Origin: SVTX01 sp045542075
GTDB lineage: Bacteria; Bacillota; Clostridia; Oscillospirales; CAG-272
Direction: 5' to 3'
DNA length: 55,320 nucleotides
Assembly (NCBI GenBank): GCA_045542075.1
Contig: JAZQKI010000026.1
Coordinates: forward strand, 1-55,320
The first letter of the stretch is position 1; every line of letters begins with the position of its first letter. The translations under genes were made by a program, and so were the position numbers. The notes beneath the pieces were generated by a model that saw nothing but the letters and a program-made list of their open reading frames with translations, did no database searches and was not told the DNA's origin. Positions 1-8,435 of the stretch are shown here, piece by piece.

Positions 1-11
1 AAGTGTTAACC

Positions 12-425
12 GTTACTTTGTCAACAGTGACAAAGTAACCAAAACACCGTTTAAGAGGGGAATGCGTCGTAATTTCACTCCCGTGAAATTTGCTCTGCGA
101 GCACCCGACAATCCCTTCCCCTCTTAAAAATCTCCCCAACCCTGCGCCATCGGCGCAACAAGATAATGGCTTCAAAAAACAATCTCCGTCCTACCCCATA
201 CAAGCGTCAATCGCGTAATCGTTTATATCGATCAGGACGGTTATTCTATTACTCCACTATTTTTTGAGTTTGCTTGCAAACTCGCGGGGTTGGGGAATTC
301 TTAAAGGGGAAGGGGGGTCGTTCGGTGCTCTTAAAGAGCAAATTTTTCGGGAGAAAAATTAGAACCCCCTTCCACTTTAAGTGGCGTTCTTTGGTTACTT
401 TCTGTCGCTATTGACAGAAAGTAAT
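12..425. repeat. Long imperfect inverted-repeat element, non-coding
   Basis: This stretch holds no gene but is highly structured. A perfect 11-bp hairpin (12-22 with 29-39) forms the left end and a related perfect 12-bp hairpin (395-406 with 413-424) the right end; both read roughly TTACTTT..GTC. Inside them, about 75-145 aligns with the reverse complement of about 283-365, sharing blocks such as AAATTTGCTC, CCTTCCCC and CCCCAACCC. The whole is therefore two ~135-bp arms around a ~135-bp centre. No transposase is present. It resembles a MITE or another dispersed intergenic element; a structured RNA is the alternative. Copy number elsewhere in the genome is unknown. Confidence 0.6.
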
Positions 426-441
426 ATCTATTTTAATTGGC

Positions 442-483
442 AAAAAAGCGGCTGACCATATTGGTCAGCCGCTTGGTTTTTTT
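442..483 (-). terminator. Intrinsic terminator of the rpsF-ssb-rpsR operon
   Basis: A perfect 13-bp stem (446-458 with 462-474) with a 3-nt loop lies directly downstream of the rpsR stop. Read leftwards on the minus strand it ends in a U-run (complement of A442-A447). There is also a T-run at 477-483, so it could work in both directions. Confidence 0.85.
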
Positions 484-485
484 AC

Positions 486-734
486 TTAGTCTGTTACGTA
501 AGGAAGAAGAGCTGCCTGACGTGCGCGCTTAATAGCTGTGTTAAGCTCACGCTGGTGAACAGCACAAGTTCCCGAAATTCTTCTGGGAAGAATCTTTCCG
601 CGCTCGCTGATAAACTTGCGAAGCTTTGCGGAATCCTTATAGTCAATATAAGAAACCTTATCTGCACAGAAGATACAAACCTTCTTTCTCTTGCGCACTA
701 CGGGGCGCGCAGGACGGTTTTCATTCTTATCCAT
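486..734 (-). CDS. rpsR: 30S ribosomal protein S18
   Basis: 82 aa, normal length for bS18. It binds 16S rRNA in the small-subunit platform as a heterodimer with S6. The N-terminal half carries the basic KRKKVCIFC segment, and the CxxC plus a later Cys (GTCAVH) is the zinc-type arrangement. The core around YKDSAKLRKFISERGKI and the RARQAALLPY end are typical. It is the last gene of the conserved rpsF-ssb-rpsR operon, 42 nt after ssb, and a strong terminator follows it at once. Confidence 0.97.
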   Translation of the reverse strand: MDKNENRPARPVVRKRKKVCIFCADKVSYIDYKDSAKLRKFISERGKILPRRISGTCAVHQRELNTAIKRARQAALLPYVTD

Positions 735-776
735 CTTATGAATCCTCCAATTCTAAATTTAGGTGACGGTCACTTC

Positions 777-1226
777 TCAGAAGGGAAGATCGTCGTCTGT
801 TTTGATTTCTTCAAACTTAGGAGCTACGTCCGAAGTTGAAGCGAAAGAGGGCGCTGCAGCAAAGCTGTCTCCGCCAAAGCTTGCGGAGGACTCGGAACGG
901 CTGTCAACGAACATAACCTCGTCAGCAACGATATCCGTTCTGTAGTGCTTTGTATTCTGCTGGTCAACCCAGGATCTGTTCTGAAGAGTACCAACGACGC
1001 AAATGGACGAGCCCTTCTTAAAGTATCTTGAAACAAACTCTGCGGTCTGTCTCCACGCGGTTACGTTAAAGAAGTCTGTCTCGTTCTGCTGAGCGTCCTT
1101 GTTGTATCTGCGGTTTACCGCGATAGAGAAGGAAACGACAGCGATGCCGTTCTGTGTCTGCTTGAGTTCAGGATCTGCAGTAAGTCTACCACCGAGAATT
1201 ACTTTATTGAAATTAAAATTAGCCAT
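777..1226 (-). CDS. ssb: Single-stranded DNA-binding protein
   Basis: 149 aa. It coats single-stranded DNA during replication and repair and recruits partners through its acidic tail. The N-terminal ~110 residues are the OB fold (start MANFNFNKVILGGRLTADPE, then FFNVTAWRQTAEFVSRYFKKG), followed by a Ser/Ala/Gly-rich linker and the canonical C-terminal tip DDDLPF. A GGAGGGA ribosome site precedes the ATG. It sits between rpsF and rpsR, the usual place for the replicative SSB in Bacillota. Confidence 0.97.
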   Translation of the reverse strand: MANFNFNKVILGGRLTADPELKQTQNGIAVVSFSIAVNRRYNKDAQQNETDFFNVTAWRQTAEFVSRYFKKGSSICVVGTLQNRSWVDQQNTKHYRTDIVADEVMFVDSRSESSASFGGDSFAAAPSFASTSDVAPKFEEIKTDDDLPF

Positions 1227-1246
1227 TCTGCTATCCCTCCAATAAA

Positions 1247-1651
1247 TTACTCAGCGTCAGTAGCTTCAACAGTTTCAGTAACTACTACTTCTTCAACGGG
1301 TGCTTCAACGGTCTCAACAACGGGCTCTTCAACAACTACCTTCTTTGCAACAGGCTCGAACTCAAGTCTGATTGTCATAGAACGCATAATTGTCTCATCG
1401 ATGTTGAACTGACGCTCAAGCTCTGCAATGAAAGAAGGAGCAGCCTTGTAAGTTACAACGGTGTAGTAGCCTTCGCTCATATCGTTGATGAGATAAGCAA
1501 GACGACGCTTGCCCCAAGTGTCTACCTCAACGATTTCTCCGTTGGAACCAATCAAGTTTGTGAACTTCTCCGCTGTAGCCTTTGCAGCCTCCTCGCCGTT
1601 AGAAATATCGGCGATGAACAGAGTTTCATAAGAATTGATTACGTTTTCCAT
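1247..1651 (-). CDS. rpsF: 30S ribosomal protein S6
   Basis: 134 aa. S6 partners S18 in the small subunit. The first ~100 residues are the ferredoxin-like S6 fold (YETLFIADIS..., TWGKRRLAYLIND, GYYTVVTYKA). The last ~35 residues form a Val/Glu/Thr-rich acidic extension (from VAKKVVVEEP to ATDAE), a tail of the kind often seen in this family and probably disordered. The ribosome site is GGGAGGT, 9 nt before the ATG. It is first in the operon, with a consensus promoter and an ~80-nt leader that may carry an S6:S18 binding element. Confidence 0.96.
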   Translation of the reverse strand: MENVINSYETLFIADISNGEEAAKATAEKFTNLIGSNGEIVEVDTWGKRRLAYLINDMSEGYYTVVTYKAAPSFIAELERQFNIDETIMRSMTIRLEFEPVAKKVVVEEPVVETVEAPVEEVVVTETVEATDAE

Positions 1652-1735
1652 GTTTTTTACCTCCCTATGGACTTATTCGACCGTGTCTCATATTTACACG
1701 GTAGAGAGTAGATCTGCTTTACAGACCATACCGAG
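1652..1735 (-). ncRNA. Candidate rpsF leader (S6:S18 autoregulatory RNA)
   Basis: The ~80-nt untranslated leader contains a stem-loop on the minus strand, ACCGTGT / ACACGGT around an 8-nt loop (about 1680-1703), close upstream of the rpsF ribosome site, with CCG in the stem. Known S6:S18 leader motifs lie at this position in many bacteria and present a CCG element to the S6:S18 complex. I see the position and the CCG, but did not fit the full consensus. Confidence 0.4.
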
Positions 1736-1740
1736 TATGA

Positions 1741-1769
1741 ATTATACCACAACAAAAGATGTTTGTCAA
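1741..1769 (-). promoter_or_regulatory. Sigma-A promoter of the rpsF operon
   Basis: On the minus strand: -35 TTGACA (1769-1764), 17-nt spacer, -10 TATAAT (1746-1741). Both boxes match consensus perfectly, as expected for a ribosomal operon. Confidence 0.9.
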
Positions 1770-1796
1770 TAGTTTTTTTACAATTTTTATATATAT

Positions 1797-2375
1797 TTAT
1801 ACTATACTGACGAAAAGAATTGCAACAAGCATTGCGGCGATAGGTATAAGACTTCCCACAATAAGCTCGCTTGTTTTGTGGCGGTCCATTCCAAGCGATG
1901 CCCAATAAACGAGCGCAAGCAGGGGAAGGCCCAAGAGAGCGATAGGACCGTAAATATACGTCAGAAAGGCGATGGGACCCGCAACTCCGCACGCGTGTCC
2001 GCTTGCCTTTATCTTGAGTACCTTGTTGAATATAAATATCAGAAGTCCCGAGATAAAGTACGTCAAAAAGAGAGCCTGCATCTTATCAGGCATACGGAGC
2101 GCGAATGCGAATATTATACCGCCGATATATCCAAGCACGGACATATATATTGCGAGATTTCGCTGCCCGTCTCTGCCTTTTTTCTTGAAATAGGGAAGTA
2201 TGGGCTGGAGAGGGTATGCTAAAAGCGGGAAAATTGCAATAAAGACGATTCCTAAAATATAGTTGAGAGTGCTTCCCGTTATTTCGGGAGACACGAAATG
2301 AAGTATTGAGAAGGTAGCTATCGCGACAATGGGGGCGACCGTCAGTATTCTGGCGGCGTAGCAGATCTTTTTCAT
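1797..2375 (-). CDS. PAP2-like integral membrane protein
   Basis: 192 aa with about six hydrophobic segments. The middle carries KASGHACG, resembling the SGH motif (C2) of PAP2 lipid phosphatases, and the C-terminal part GMDRHKTSELIVGS matches the divergent third motif (R-H-T..Q/E-V-I-G) seen in bacterial PAP2-like membrane proteins. A clear first motif (KxxxxxxRP) is missing, so catalytic activity on lipid phosphates is uncertain. It has its own promoter and ends ~30 nt upstream of the rpsF promoter. A non-enzymatic PAP2-fold protein is the alternative. Confidence 0.6.
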   Translation of the reverse strand: MKKICYAARILTVAPIVAIATFSILHFVSPEITGSTLNYILGIVFIAIFPLLAYPLQPILPYFKKKGRDGQRNLAIYMSVLGYIGGIIFAFALRMPDKMQALFLTYFISGLLIFIFNKVLKIKASGHACGVAGPIAFLTYIYGPIALLGLPLLALVYWASLGMDRHKTSELIVGSLIPIAAMLVAILFVSIV

Positions 2376-2449
2376 AAAAACTCCTTATAAACGACAGATA
2401 ATTGTATCAAATGTCATAGAATATGGTTATCAAAACCACATCTGAAAAT

Positions 2450-2478
2450 ATTATACACTATAACTTGAATTTTTGCAA
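2450..2478 (-). promoter_or_regulatory. Promoter of the PAP2-like gene
   Basis: Minus strand: -35 TTGCAA, 17-nt spacer, -10 TATAAT (2455-2450), about 75 nt before the start codon. Confidence 0.65.
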
Positions 2479-2523
2479 GTGATATTTCAAAAATTTTCAA
2501 GCATTTTGCGTGTTTCTACATTC

Positions 2524-2552
2524 TTGACAAAACATGTCTGTGATGATACAAT
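2524..2552 (+). promoter_or_regulatory. Promoter of the 2584-3916 gene run
   Basis: TTGACA (2524-2529), 17-nt spacer, TACAAT (2547-2552), 31 nt upstream of the first start codon. It is back to back with the minus-strand promoter at 2450-2478. Confidence 0.75.
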
Positions 2553-2583
2553 AAAAGTGTAATATTTTACTTTGGGAGCTATA

Positions 2584-2886
2584 ATGAAAAAAGTCAAAAT
2601 CACGGTTATGAAAAAAGCGAGGTATGACGATCTTATCTCGCAATATGAAAACCCAATAGAGCACGCATGCGATATAAAGCTTAATCAGACGTTTATATCG
2701 GAGAACGGAGAGAAGCCCGAGGGACTTTGTGACAGCGCGTGGGAGAGCATGTCGTATTTTGTAAAGACTCTTGCTGCGGGCGGTGGGGATTTTTACGATG
2801 GATGGATGAAAAACAAGCATTCTGCCATGATCTCCTGCAACGACGGATTTCGTCCCGTCAGCTTTTTGCTTGAGGTGGTGGAATGA
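2584..2886 (+). CDS. TIGR04076-like small protein
   Basis: 100 aa with an ATG start preceded by GGGAG. The pattern KVKITVMKKARYDDL, then a central GEKPEGLCDSAW...G and a C-terminal DGFRPVSFLLE matches the small family annotated as TIGR04076, common in anaerobes and of unknown function. It has conserved Cys residues and may bind metal. Its stop overlaps the start of the phosphatase gene (ATGA), so the two are translationally coupled. Confidence 0.7.
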   Translation: MKKVKITVMKKARYDDLISQYENPIEHACDIKLNQTFISENGEKPEGLCDSAWESMSYFVKTLAAGGGDFYDGWMKNKHSAMISCNDGFRPVSFLLEVVE

Positions 2887-3350
2887 TAAGAATTATGTTT
2901 GTATGCCACGGTAATATATGCCGCTCACCCATGGCAGAGTTTATATTCAAAAAGCTTGCGGCTGAACGCGGTATGTCTGACGGCTTCCTTGTCAGCTCAA
3001 GCGCGACGAGCACGGAGGAAATATGGAGGGGGATAGGAAATCCCGTTTACCCGCCCGCCAAAGCGGAGCTTGAAAAGCATGGAATTTCCTGTGACGGCAA
3101 ACGCGCGGTACAGCTGACACGGGCAGACCTTGACGGATATGATATGTTTATAGGCATGGACAGCGCAAATATCCGCAATATGCATCGCATCCTCGGTGAC
3201 GGAGCGCATGGAAAGATATATAAGCTTATGGAGTTTACGGAGCGCGGCGGCGACGTTGCAGACCCGTGGTATTCCGATAGATTTGATATAGCGTATCGGG
3301 ACATTTACGACGGCTGTAAAGCTCTGATTGAAAAATTGCTTGATAAATAA
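2883..3350 (+). CDS. Low-molecular-weight protein-tyrosine phosphatase
   Basis: 155 aa, normal family length. It hydrolyses phosphotyrosine (in some relatives phosphoarginine) in cytosolic proteins. The P-loop is at the N-terminus, CHGNICRS with nucleophile Cys8 and the following Arg; the general-acid loop is DPWY with Asp127. It overlaps the upstream gene by 4 nt (ATGA). Its substrate is unknown; no tyrosine kinase lies nearby. Confidence 0.9.
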   Translation: MIRIMFVCHGNICRSPMAEFIFKKLAAERGMSDGFLVSSSATSTEEIWRGIGNPVYPPAKAELEKHGISCDGKRAVQLTRADLDGYDMFIGMDSANIRNMHRILGDGAHGKIYKLMEFTERGGDVADPWYSDRFDIAYRDIYDGCKALIEKLLDK

Positions 3351-3373
3351 TTATTTTTTGAGGAGGAATCAAA

Positions 3374-3916
3374 ATGTCAGAATTTTTAGCATCCTTGCCC
3401 CCTGTGGCAGTTTGTTTTTTGGTGTGCGCGGCAAAGATAGTGGAGATAACCATACAGTCACTTAAGACGTGTATGATGGTAAAGGGACAAAGGCTCAAAG
3501 CGGCGGGACTCGGATTTATTGAGTGCATTATCTGGGGACTTGTTATTTCCACCATAATCGGAACACTTGGCGACAACTATCTGCTCCTGATATTCTATTG
3601 CTTTGGCTATGCTACGGGACTTTTCCTTGGTTCGACAATAGAGAGCAAGATCGCGCTCGGAACGTCAAACCTCCAGCTTATCGCAAACGACGAAAACACG
3701 GAGAAGATAACCGAATATCTCAAGGAAAAAGACAAGGGATATACCGTTTTTGCGGGACACGGCTCCAAGGATAAAATGAATATGATACTTATCGTGCTTC
3801 CGAGAAGAGAGTCGCTGAAAATGCTGCGGCAGATCCGCGCAATATGTGACAATAAGGTATTTGTAGTTGCGTCCGACGTCAGTAAGTATGCGGGCGGATA
3901 CGGAATGGTAAAATAA
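3374..3916 (+). CDS. UPF0316 / DUF2179 membrane protein
   Basis: 180 aa. The N-terminal ~100 residues hold three hydrophobic segments (DUF5698-type) with the sequence ETIQ..K-like EITIQSLKTCMMVKG. The C-terminal ~75 residues form the soluble DUF2179-type domain (VFAGHGSKDKMNMILIVLPRRE...). The function is unknown, with nucleotide or ligand sensing proposed for DUF2179. A strong ribosome site (GAGGAGG) precedes the ATG, 23 nt after the phosphatase gene, so it is likely in the same transcript. Confidence 0.85.
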   Translation: MSEFLASLPPVAVCFLVCAAKIVEITIQSLKTCMMVKGQRLKAAGLGFIECIIWGLVISTIIGTLGDNYLLLIFYCFGYATGLFLGSTIESKIALGTSNLQLIANDENTEKITEYLKEKDKGYTVFAGHGSKDKMNMILIVLPRRESLKMLRQIRAICDNKVFVVASDVSKYAGGYGMVK

Positions 3917-3924
3917 AAATACAT

Positions 3925-3955
3925 AAAAAAACCGTCACATACGTGACGGTTTTTT
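3925..3955. terminator. Bidirectional terminator between convergent genes
   Basis: An 8-bp perfect stem (ACCGTCAC 3931-3938 with GTGACGGT 3943-3950) with a 4-nt loop is flanked by A-run 3925-3930 and T-run 3951-3955. It can end both the plus-strand UPF0316 transcript and the minus-strand malQ-pullulanase transcript. Confidence 0.9.
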
Positions 3956-3967
3956 ATTGTAATGTTA

Positions 3968-6673
3968 TCAGCCGTTGAACATTGCATCGCTGACAACTAT
4001 AACCGCGCTGTAAGCGGGAACGCTAACCTCGCCTTCAACCGTGTCGATTATCTCTGTGCCCGCGTGAACGCCGTCGCATACGATATTCCAATTGCCTCTG
4101 TCAAGAGTATAGGAGATAGCGGAATCTGTGGGATTAAGAATAACAGTTGCGATTCCACCCTCGTAATTATCAAACGTGATAGCTACCGCGCCGTCGGAAA
4201 GGGTAGTAGTGCTCATAGGAATACTGTTATCGGTGAACAGACCAAAGTTCTTTCTTATATCGATAAGACCCTGGTAATACTGCATCATCTGATACTCATT
4301 AGTACCGTCATTAAGCACTGACCAATCAATATTATTTATTGCGTCGCTCGAATTGTAGCTGTTTTCGTCGCCGTCCTTGGTGCGAAGCATTTCCTCTCCC
4401 GCCTGGAAGAATACTATACCCTTGGAAACCATAAGAACTGTTGCGCCGAGACGGTTCATAGCGAGTCTTGTTTCAACCGAGTCGCTGCCGTTTGAAAGCT
4501 CAAGCTTATCCCAGAGGGTATTGTTGTCGTGAGCCGACATATAGTTTACGACCATCGCGTTGTTAACCGACCATGACGTGCCGCCCTTACCGCCCTTGAT
4601 GCCGAAGAGAATGGCGTTGAGGTTTGCCTTACCGGCACCGTTGATGTATCCCTGAGCGGAAGCATTGAACACACTGCCCTTGAGACCGTCGCGTATGGTG
4701 TCGTTGAATACTGCGATAGCTCCGATAGCATTGTTTGTGGTTTCGATCTTTTTGATGTTGGACTGATTAGCCATAAGGCTGCCGTCGATGGTAGAGCCCA
4801 TAGTCCAGCCTTCACCGTAGATGAGTGCCTGAGGATCTATGGTGTGTACTGCAGCCTCAACCTCCTGCATTGTCTCAAGGTCGTGGAGACCCATAAGGTC
4901 GAAGCGGAAGCCGTCGAGGTTGTATTCCTCAAGCCAGTAGCTTACGGAGTCAACCATATACTTTCCGTACATATATCTCTCGGACGCAGTGTCATTTCCG
5001 CAACCCGACGCGGACGAGTTAGCTCCGCTTGAGGTGTATCTGTAGTAATAGTAGGGAACTATTTTGTTGAGATAGGAGTTAGCGGTGTAGGTGTGGTTAT
5101 ATACGACGTCCATAATAACGCCGATACCTGCTTCGTGAAGCGCCATTACCATTTCCTTATATTCTTCTATTCTGACTGCGCCGTTGTAGGGATCAGTAGA
5201 ATAGCTTCCCTCGGGAACATTGTAGTTCTTAGGATCGTATCCCCAGTTGAACTGACTGTCGGGATCAGCCTCGTTGACTGTCGCGTAGTCGTATACAGGG
5301 AGGAGATGAACGTGAGTGATACCAAGCTCTACAAGGTAATCAATGCCTACGCTCTTGCCATGCTCATTTACAAGTCCCTTTTCGGTGAATGCGAGATATT
5401 TGCCCTTGTACTGAGAGGAAGCTATTTTGTTGGAGAAGTCTCTTACGTGTACCTCCCAGATTATTGCGTCGGAGTAGCTGTCAATGTTTGTGGAGAATGA
5501 CGCGTCATTATCCCAGCCCTCAGGATTTGTAAGGGAAAGGTCAACTACCATCCCGCGATCGCCGTTAAGTCCTGCGGCCTTTGCATAGGGGTCGACTGCC
5601 TCCTGAGTGCCGACGGACGTTGTCACGGTGTATGTGTAGTAGGTTCCGTGTCCGCATTCTGCGGTATAAGACCACACGCCCTTTTCACCGAGAGTCATAT
5701 CGACGTTCTCGTATGCCTCGCCCTCGTGACCCGAGGTAAAGAGGTTAAGGACTACCTTTGAAGCGGTAGGAGCCCATACTTTAAAGGTCGTTGTACCGTC
5801 GCTGTTTATCGTGGCGCCGAGGTCGTTGCCGTCGTATGTGTAATTCTGAATGAATGCTTCAGAATCAAAGATGCTTGTGGGAACTACCACTTTTTCGCCG
5901 TAATCCTTAATGCTTACGGTGTATTTTTTGGAAAGATCGAGAGTCTCGGCAACCTCAATAATACCTGTTGAGGCTTCTGTGCCAATGGTGTTTACCTTTA
6001 CTACTGTAAGCTGTTTGTCGCCTTCATAGACTTTGAAATCATCTTTACTTGTGAATTTGACCTTCGGTGAGATATAGTACTGAATTCGATTGAAGTCTAT
6101 CATTCCGGCAAGTGAAAATTCTGTTATCATTTCGAGAGTTTTTCCTCCGTCGTTGCTTGTGTATTGTGAAGCGTCTCCGCTCTTTAAGTAAATAACCGTA
6201 TCTTCGCCCGTAATGAGTGCAAAACGGTCCTCCTGGGTTCCGTCCTTGGTGGCATCGCCCCACGACGTTCCGCCGGGATCGGAGCAGCCCGTACGAACAA
6301 TAAAGCCTACCTCTGTAATGTCCTCGGGAACATTGACTATAACTTTACCGCCGCGCTTCCATTTGTGCATTATATAGCCTGCGCCATCCTTATTGCCCCA
6401 CCAGATCCATATATCGCAATTTTCGATCGATCCGGAGGTGACCCAGTAGAACGTAAGCTGGTTGTGACCTTCCTGCTTTTCGAGCGTATAGTCACCGTCG
6501 CCGTCATTGGGGGTTTCAGTAGGATTTTCCGTGGGTGTATTTGTAGGAGTTTCCGAGGGTGTGTCTGAAGGCGCGCCCGTGGGATTTTCGTTGTTTTCAC
6601 ACGAAACGGCATTAAGACACATACCAAGTATCATTATTATAACAAGAAGTAAGGAGATTAAACGCTTTTTCAT
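3968..6673 (-). CDS. Secreted lipoprotein type I pullulanase (GH13)
   Basis: 901 aa. It debranches pullulan, amylopectin and limit dextrins at alpha-1,6 bonds outside the cell. There is a lipoprotein signal (lipobox ending AVSC, Cys25), a Thr/Pro/Glu/Asn linker to about residue 60, then a CBM41-like domain (WIWWG, ~70-170), an Ig-like/CBM48 region (~280-380) and the GH13 barrel. The type I pullulanase signature NWGYDP is near 473. Catalytic regions are intact: DVVYNHT, GFRFDLMG (nucleophile Asp ~592), GEGW (acid/base Glu ~620) and SAHDN (Asp ~714). It lies 65 nt downstream of malQ, probably in one operon. The anchor predicts the outer face of the membrane. Confidence 0.93.
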   Translation of the reverse strand: MKKRLISLLLVIIMILGMCLNAVSCENNENPTGAPSDTPSETPTNTPTENPTETPNDGDGDYTLEKQEGHNQLTFYWVTSGSIENCDIWIWWGNKDGAGYIMHKWKRGGKVIVNVPEDITEVGFIVRTGCSDPGGTSWGDATKDGTQEDRFALITGEDTVIYLKSGDASQYTSNDGGKTLEMITEFSLAGMIDFNRIQYYISPKVKFTSKDDFKVYEGDKQLTVVKVNTIGTEASTGIIEVAETLDLSKKYTVSIKDYGEKVVVPTSIFDSEAFIQNYTYDGNDLGATINSDGTTTFKVWAPTASKVVLNLFTSGHEGEAYENVDMTLGEKGVWSYTAECGHGTYYTYTVTTSVGTQEAVDPYAKAAGLNGDRGMVVDLSLTNPEGWDNDASFSTNIDSYSDAIIWEVHVRDFSNKIASSQYKGKYLAFTEKGLVNEHGKSVGIDYLVELGITHVHLLPVYDYATVNEADPDSQFNWGYDPKNYNVPEGSYSTDPYNGAVRIEEYKEMVMALHEAGIGVIMDVVYNHTYTANSYLNKIVPYYYYRYTSSGANSSASGCGNDTASERYMYGKYMVDSVSYWLEEYNLDGFRFDLMGLHDLETMQEVEAAVHTIDPQALIYGEGWTMGSTIDGSLMANQSNIKKIETTNNAIGAIAVFNDTIRDGLKGSVFNASAQGYINGAGKANLNAILFGIKGGKGGTSWSVNNAMVVNYMSAHDNNTLWDKLELSNGSDSVETRLAMNRLGATVLMVSKGIVFFQAGEEMLRTKDGDENSYNSSDAINNIDWSVLNDGTNEYQMMQYYQGLIDIRKNFGLFTDNSIPMSTTTLSDGAVAITFDNYEGGIATVILNPTDSAISYTLDRGNWNIVCDGVHAGTEIIDTVEGEVSVPAYSAVIVVSDAMFNG

Positions 6674-6738
6674 TGCTAAAAATTCCTTTCAATAATTCTT
6701 ATTTGAAAATCTTATCGGATTTGTAAAGCTTCGTTGTT

Positions 6739-8250
6739 TTATCTTGTCGCGCGCTTGGTGCGTGCTGTGATATCCTTTATTTTCTTTGTGAGAGCCTCCG
6801 TTCTGTATCTCTGAGAGAGACGGTAAGACCAGTTTCCTTCAGCAACCGCAGGGGTGTTCATACGGCCCTGCTCATTTGTTAGCTCAAGGTAGTCCTGAAT
6901 CGGTATGACCGCAAGGTTTGCGCGGCTGTTGAACGCAAGCTCGATAAGTGCCTCTGTCCAGCTCTGACCGACTCTTCTGGGGCACTCTCTCTTGAAGCGC
7001 TCAAGAGCGTCTCCGCTGACGTTATCCACCCAGGTCTTCGTGCAATCCGCATCATGCGAGCCGGTGTAGACTACGCAGTTATCAGTCTCGTAAACTCTCG
7101 GCAGATATTCGCTGTCCTCATCGTAGAAAGCAAACTGCAATATCTTCATTCCGGGGAACTGTGTGTCCTCGAGAAGCTCACGGACGTCGGGAGTAATAAA
7201 TCCGAGGTCCTCCGCAATTATCTTTGCCTTGGGGAATTTCTCCTTAAGCGTGCGGAAAAGCTGAATTCCGGGAGCGGAGTCCCACTTGCCCTCGCGAGCC
7301 GTCATGTGACCGTTGGGAATATTGTAGTATCCCGCAAAGCCGCGGAAATGGTCTATTCGGAGAATATCGTAGAGGTGGAAGCTTGCCTTGACTCGCTTCT
7401 GCCACCAGGTAAATCCGTCCTGTTCCATGAGTGCCCAGTTGTAGATGGGATTACCCCAGAGCTGACCGTCGGGAGAAAATCCATCGGGAGGACAGCCCGC
7501 AACTACTGTGGGATTATAATTTTCGTCAAGCAAGAACTGCTCGGGAGCCTGCCACACGTCCATGCTGTCGTGAGCAACGTAAATAGGCATATCTCCGATT
7601 ATTACTATGCCCTTGGAATGAGCATAAGAGAGAAGAGCTTGCCATTCTGCATCAAACTCAAACTGTATCCACTCCCAGAAGCTGCACTCATCCTTAAACT
7701 CGGAGCGGTGTCCTCTTGCTGTATGTATGTTTTTATGCTCGTCTGCCCACGTTGTCCAAGCGCTGTAGTTGTATTTTACCTTAAGAGCCATAAAAAGCGT
7801 GTAATCCGCAAGCCAGGATGCGTTCTTTCTCTTGAAGGCTTTATATTCGGGAGTTTTATCTCCGCCTCTTGCGAGGAATCTTTTGTGTGCCGAGCGAAGA
7901 ACTGTGTAGCGAGTGTTGAAAAGCCAACCGTAATTTATCTTTTTATCGGAGTTTTTGTTTTCCGCAAGCTCTGCCTTCGTAAGAAGTCCTTCGTTTGCGA
8001 GAATATCAAGGTCTATAAAGTAAGGATTACCTGCCACCGACGCGGGAGACTGATAGGGGCTGTCGCCGTACGACGTTGGATTGAGCGGCAATACCTGCCA
8101 GCATTTTGTTTTAGTTTCCGCAAGGAAGTCAACAAAATCGTACGCGCTTTTGCCAAAGGTTCCGATTCCGTACTTGTTGGGCAGAGAGCTTATCGGTAAA
8201 AGAATGCCGCTTTTATGCGTAAATCCGAAATTTTTGAGTGGTTTGTTCAT
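6739..8250 (-). CDS. malQ: 4-alpha-glucanotransferase (amylomaltase, GH77)
   Basis: 503 aa, full length, with no signal peptide, so cytoplasmic. It disproportionates maltodextrins, releasing glucose and making longer glucans for phosphorylase. Family marks are the N-terminal SGILLPISSLP...GIGTFG, GDSPYQS, RIDHFRGFAGYY (nucleophile Asp ~300), IIAEDLG (acid/base Glu ~347) and the third catalytic Asp in SHDAD (~398). The last motif is usually THDND; the Asn-to-Ala change is unusual but the His-Asp pair is kept. First gene of the malQ-pullulanase unit, with an AAAGGAAA ribosome site. Confidence 0.95.
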   Translation of the reverse strand: MNKPLKNFGFTHKSGILLPISSLPNKYGIGTFGKSAYDFVDFLAETKTKCWQVLPLNPTSYGDSPYQSPASVAGNPYFIDLDILANEGLLTKAELAENKNSDKKINYGWLFNTRYTVLRSAHKRFLARGGDKTPEYKAFKRKNASWLADYTLFMALKVKYNYSAWTTWADEHKNIHTARGHRSEFKDECSFWEWIQFEFDAEWQALLSYAHSKGIVIIGDMPIYVAHDSMDVWQAPEQFLLDENYNPTVVAGCPPDGFSPDGQLWGNPIYNWALMEQDGFTWWQKRVKASFHLYDILRIDHFRGFAGYYNIPNGHMTAREGKWDSAPGIQLFRTLKEKFPKAKIIAEDLGFITPDVRELLEDTQFPGMKILQFAFYDEDSEYLPRVYETDNCVVYTGSHDADCTKTWVDNVSGDALERFKRECPRRVGQSWTEALIELAFNSRANLAVIPIQDYLELTNEQGRMNTPAVAEGNWSYRLSQRYRTEALTKKIKDITARTKRATR

Positions 8251-8337
8251 AGTTGAAAATTTTCCTTTCTGCCAATAGGCTGAATTTTATAGTCATAAAA
8301 TTTTATATGATATTTGAGATAAATTTTATCCTTTACT

Positions 8338-8366
8338 ATTTTACCATCTCGAACTGTAATTGTCAA
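8338..8366 (-). promoter_or_regulatory. Promoter of malQ-pullulanase
   Basis: Minus strand: -35 TTGACA (8366-8361), 17-nt spacer, -10 TAAAAT (8343-8338), leaving a ~80-nt leader before malQ. Confidence 0.75.
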
Positions 8367-8435
8367 CATCAATTTATGACGCTGAAAAAGTCATTTTGTG
8401 TAAAATGTCTAATTTTTTGGTTATTATGAAAAAGA

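Noticed and set aside
1..430. Replication origin next to rpsR/ssb
   Set aside because: No DnaA boxes, dnaA, dnaN or A/T-rich unwinding region were seen; the structure is better explained as a long inverted repeat.
7054..8199. A 381-codon open frame on the plus strand
   Set aside because: It lies wholly opposite malQ, which has all its catalytic motifs; the product has no recognisable family or ribosome site.
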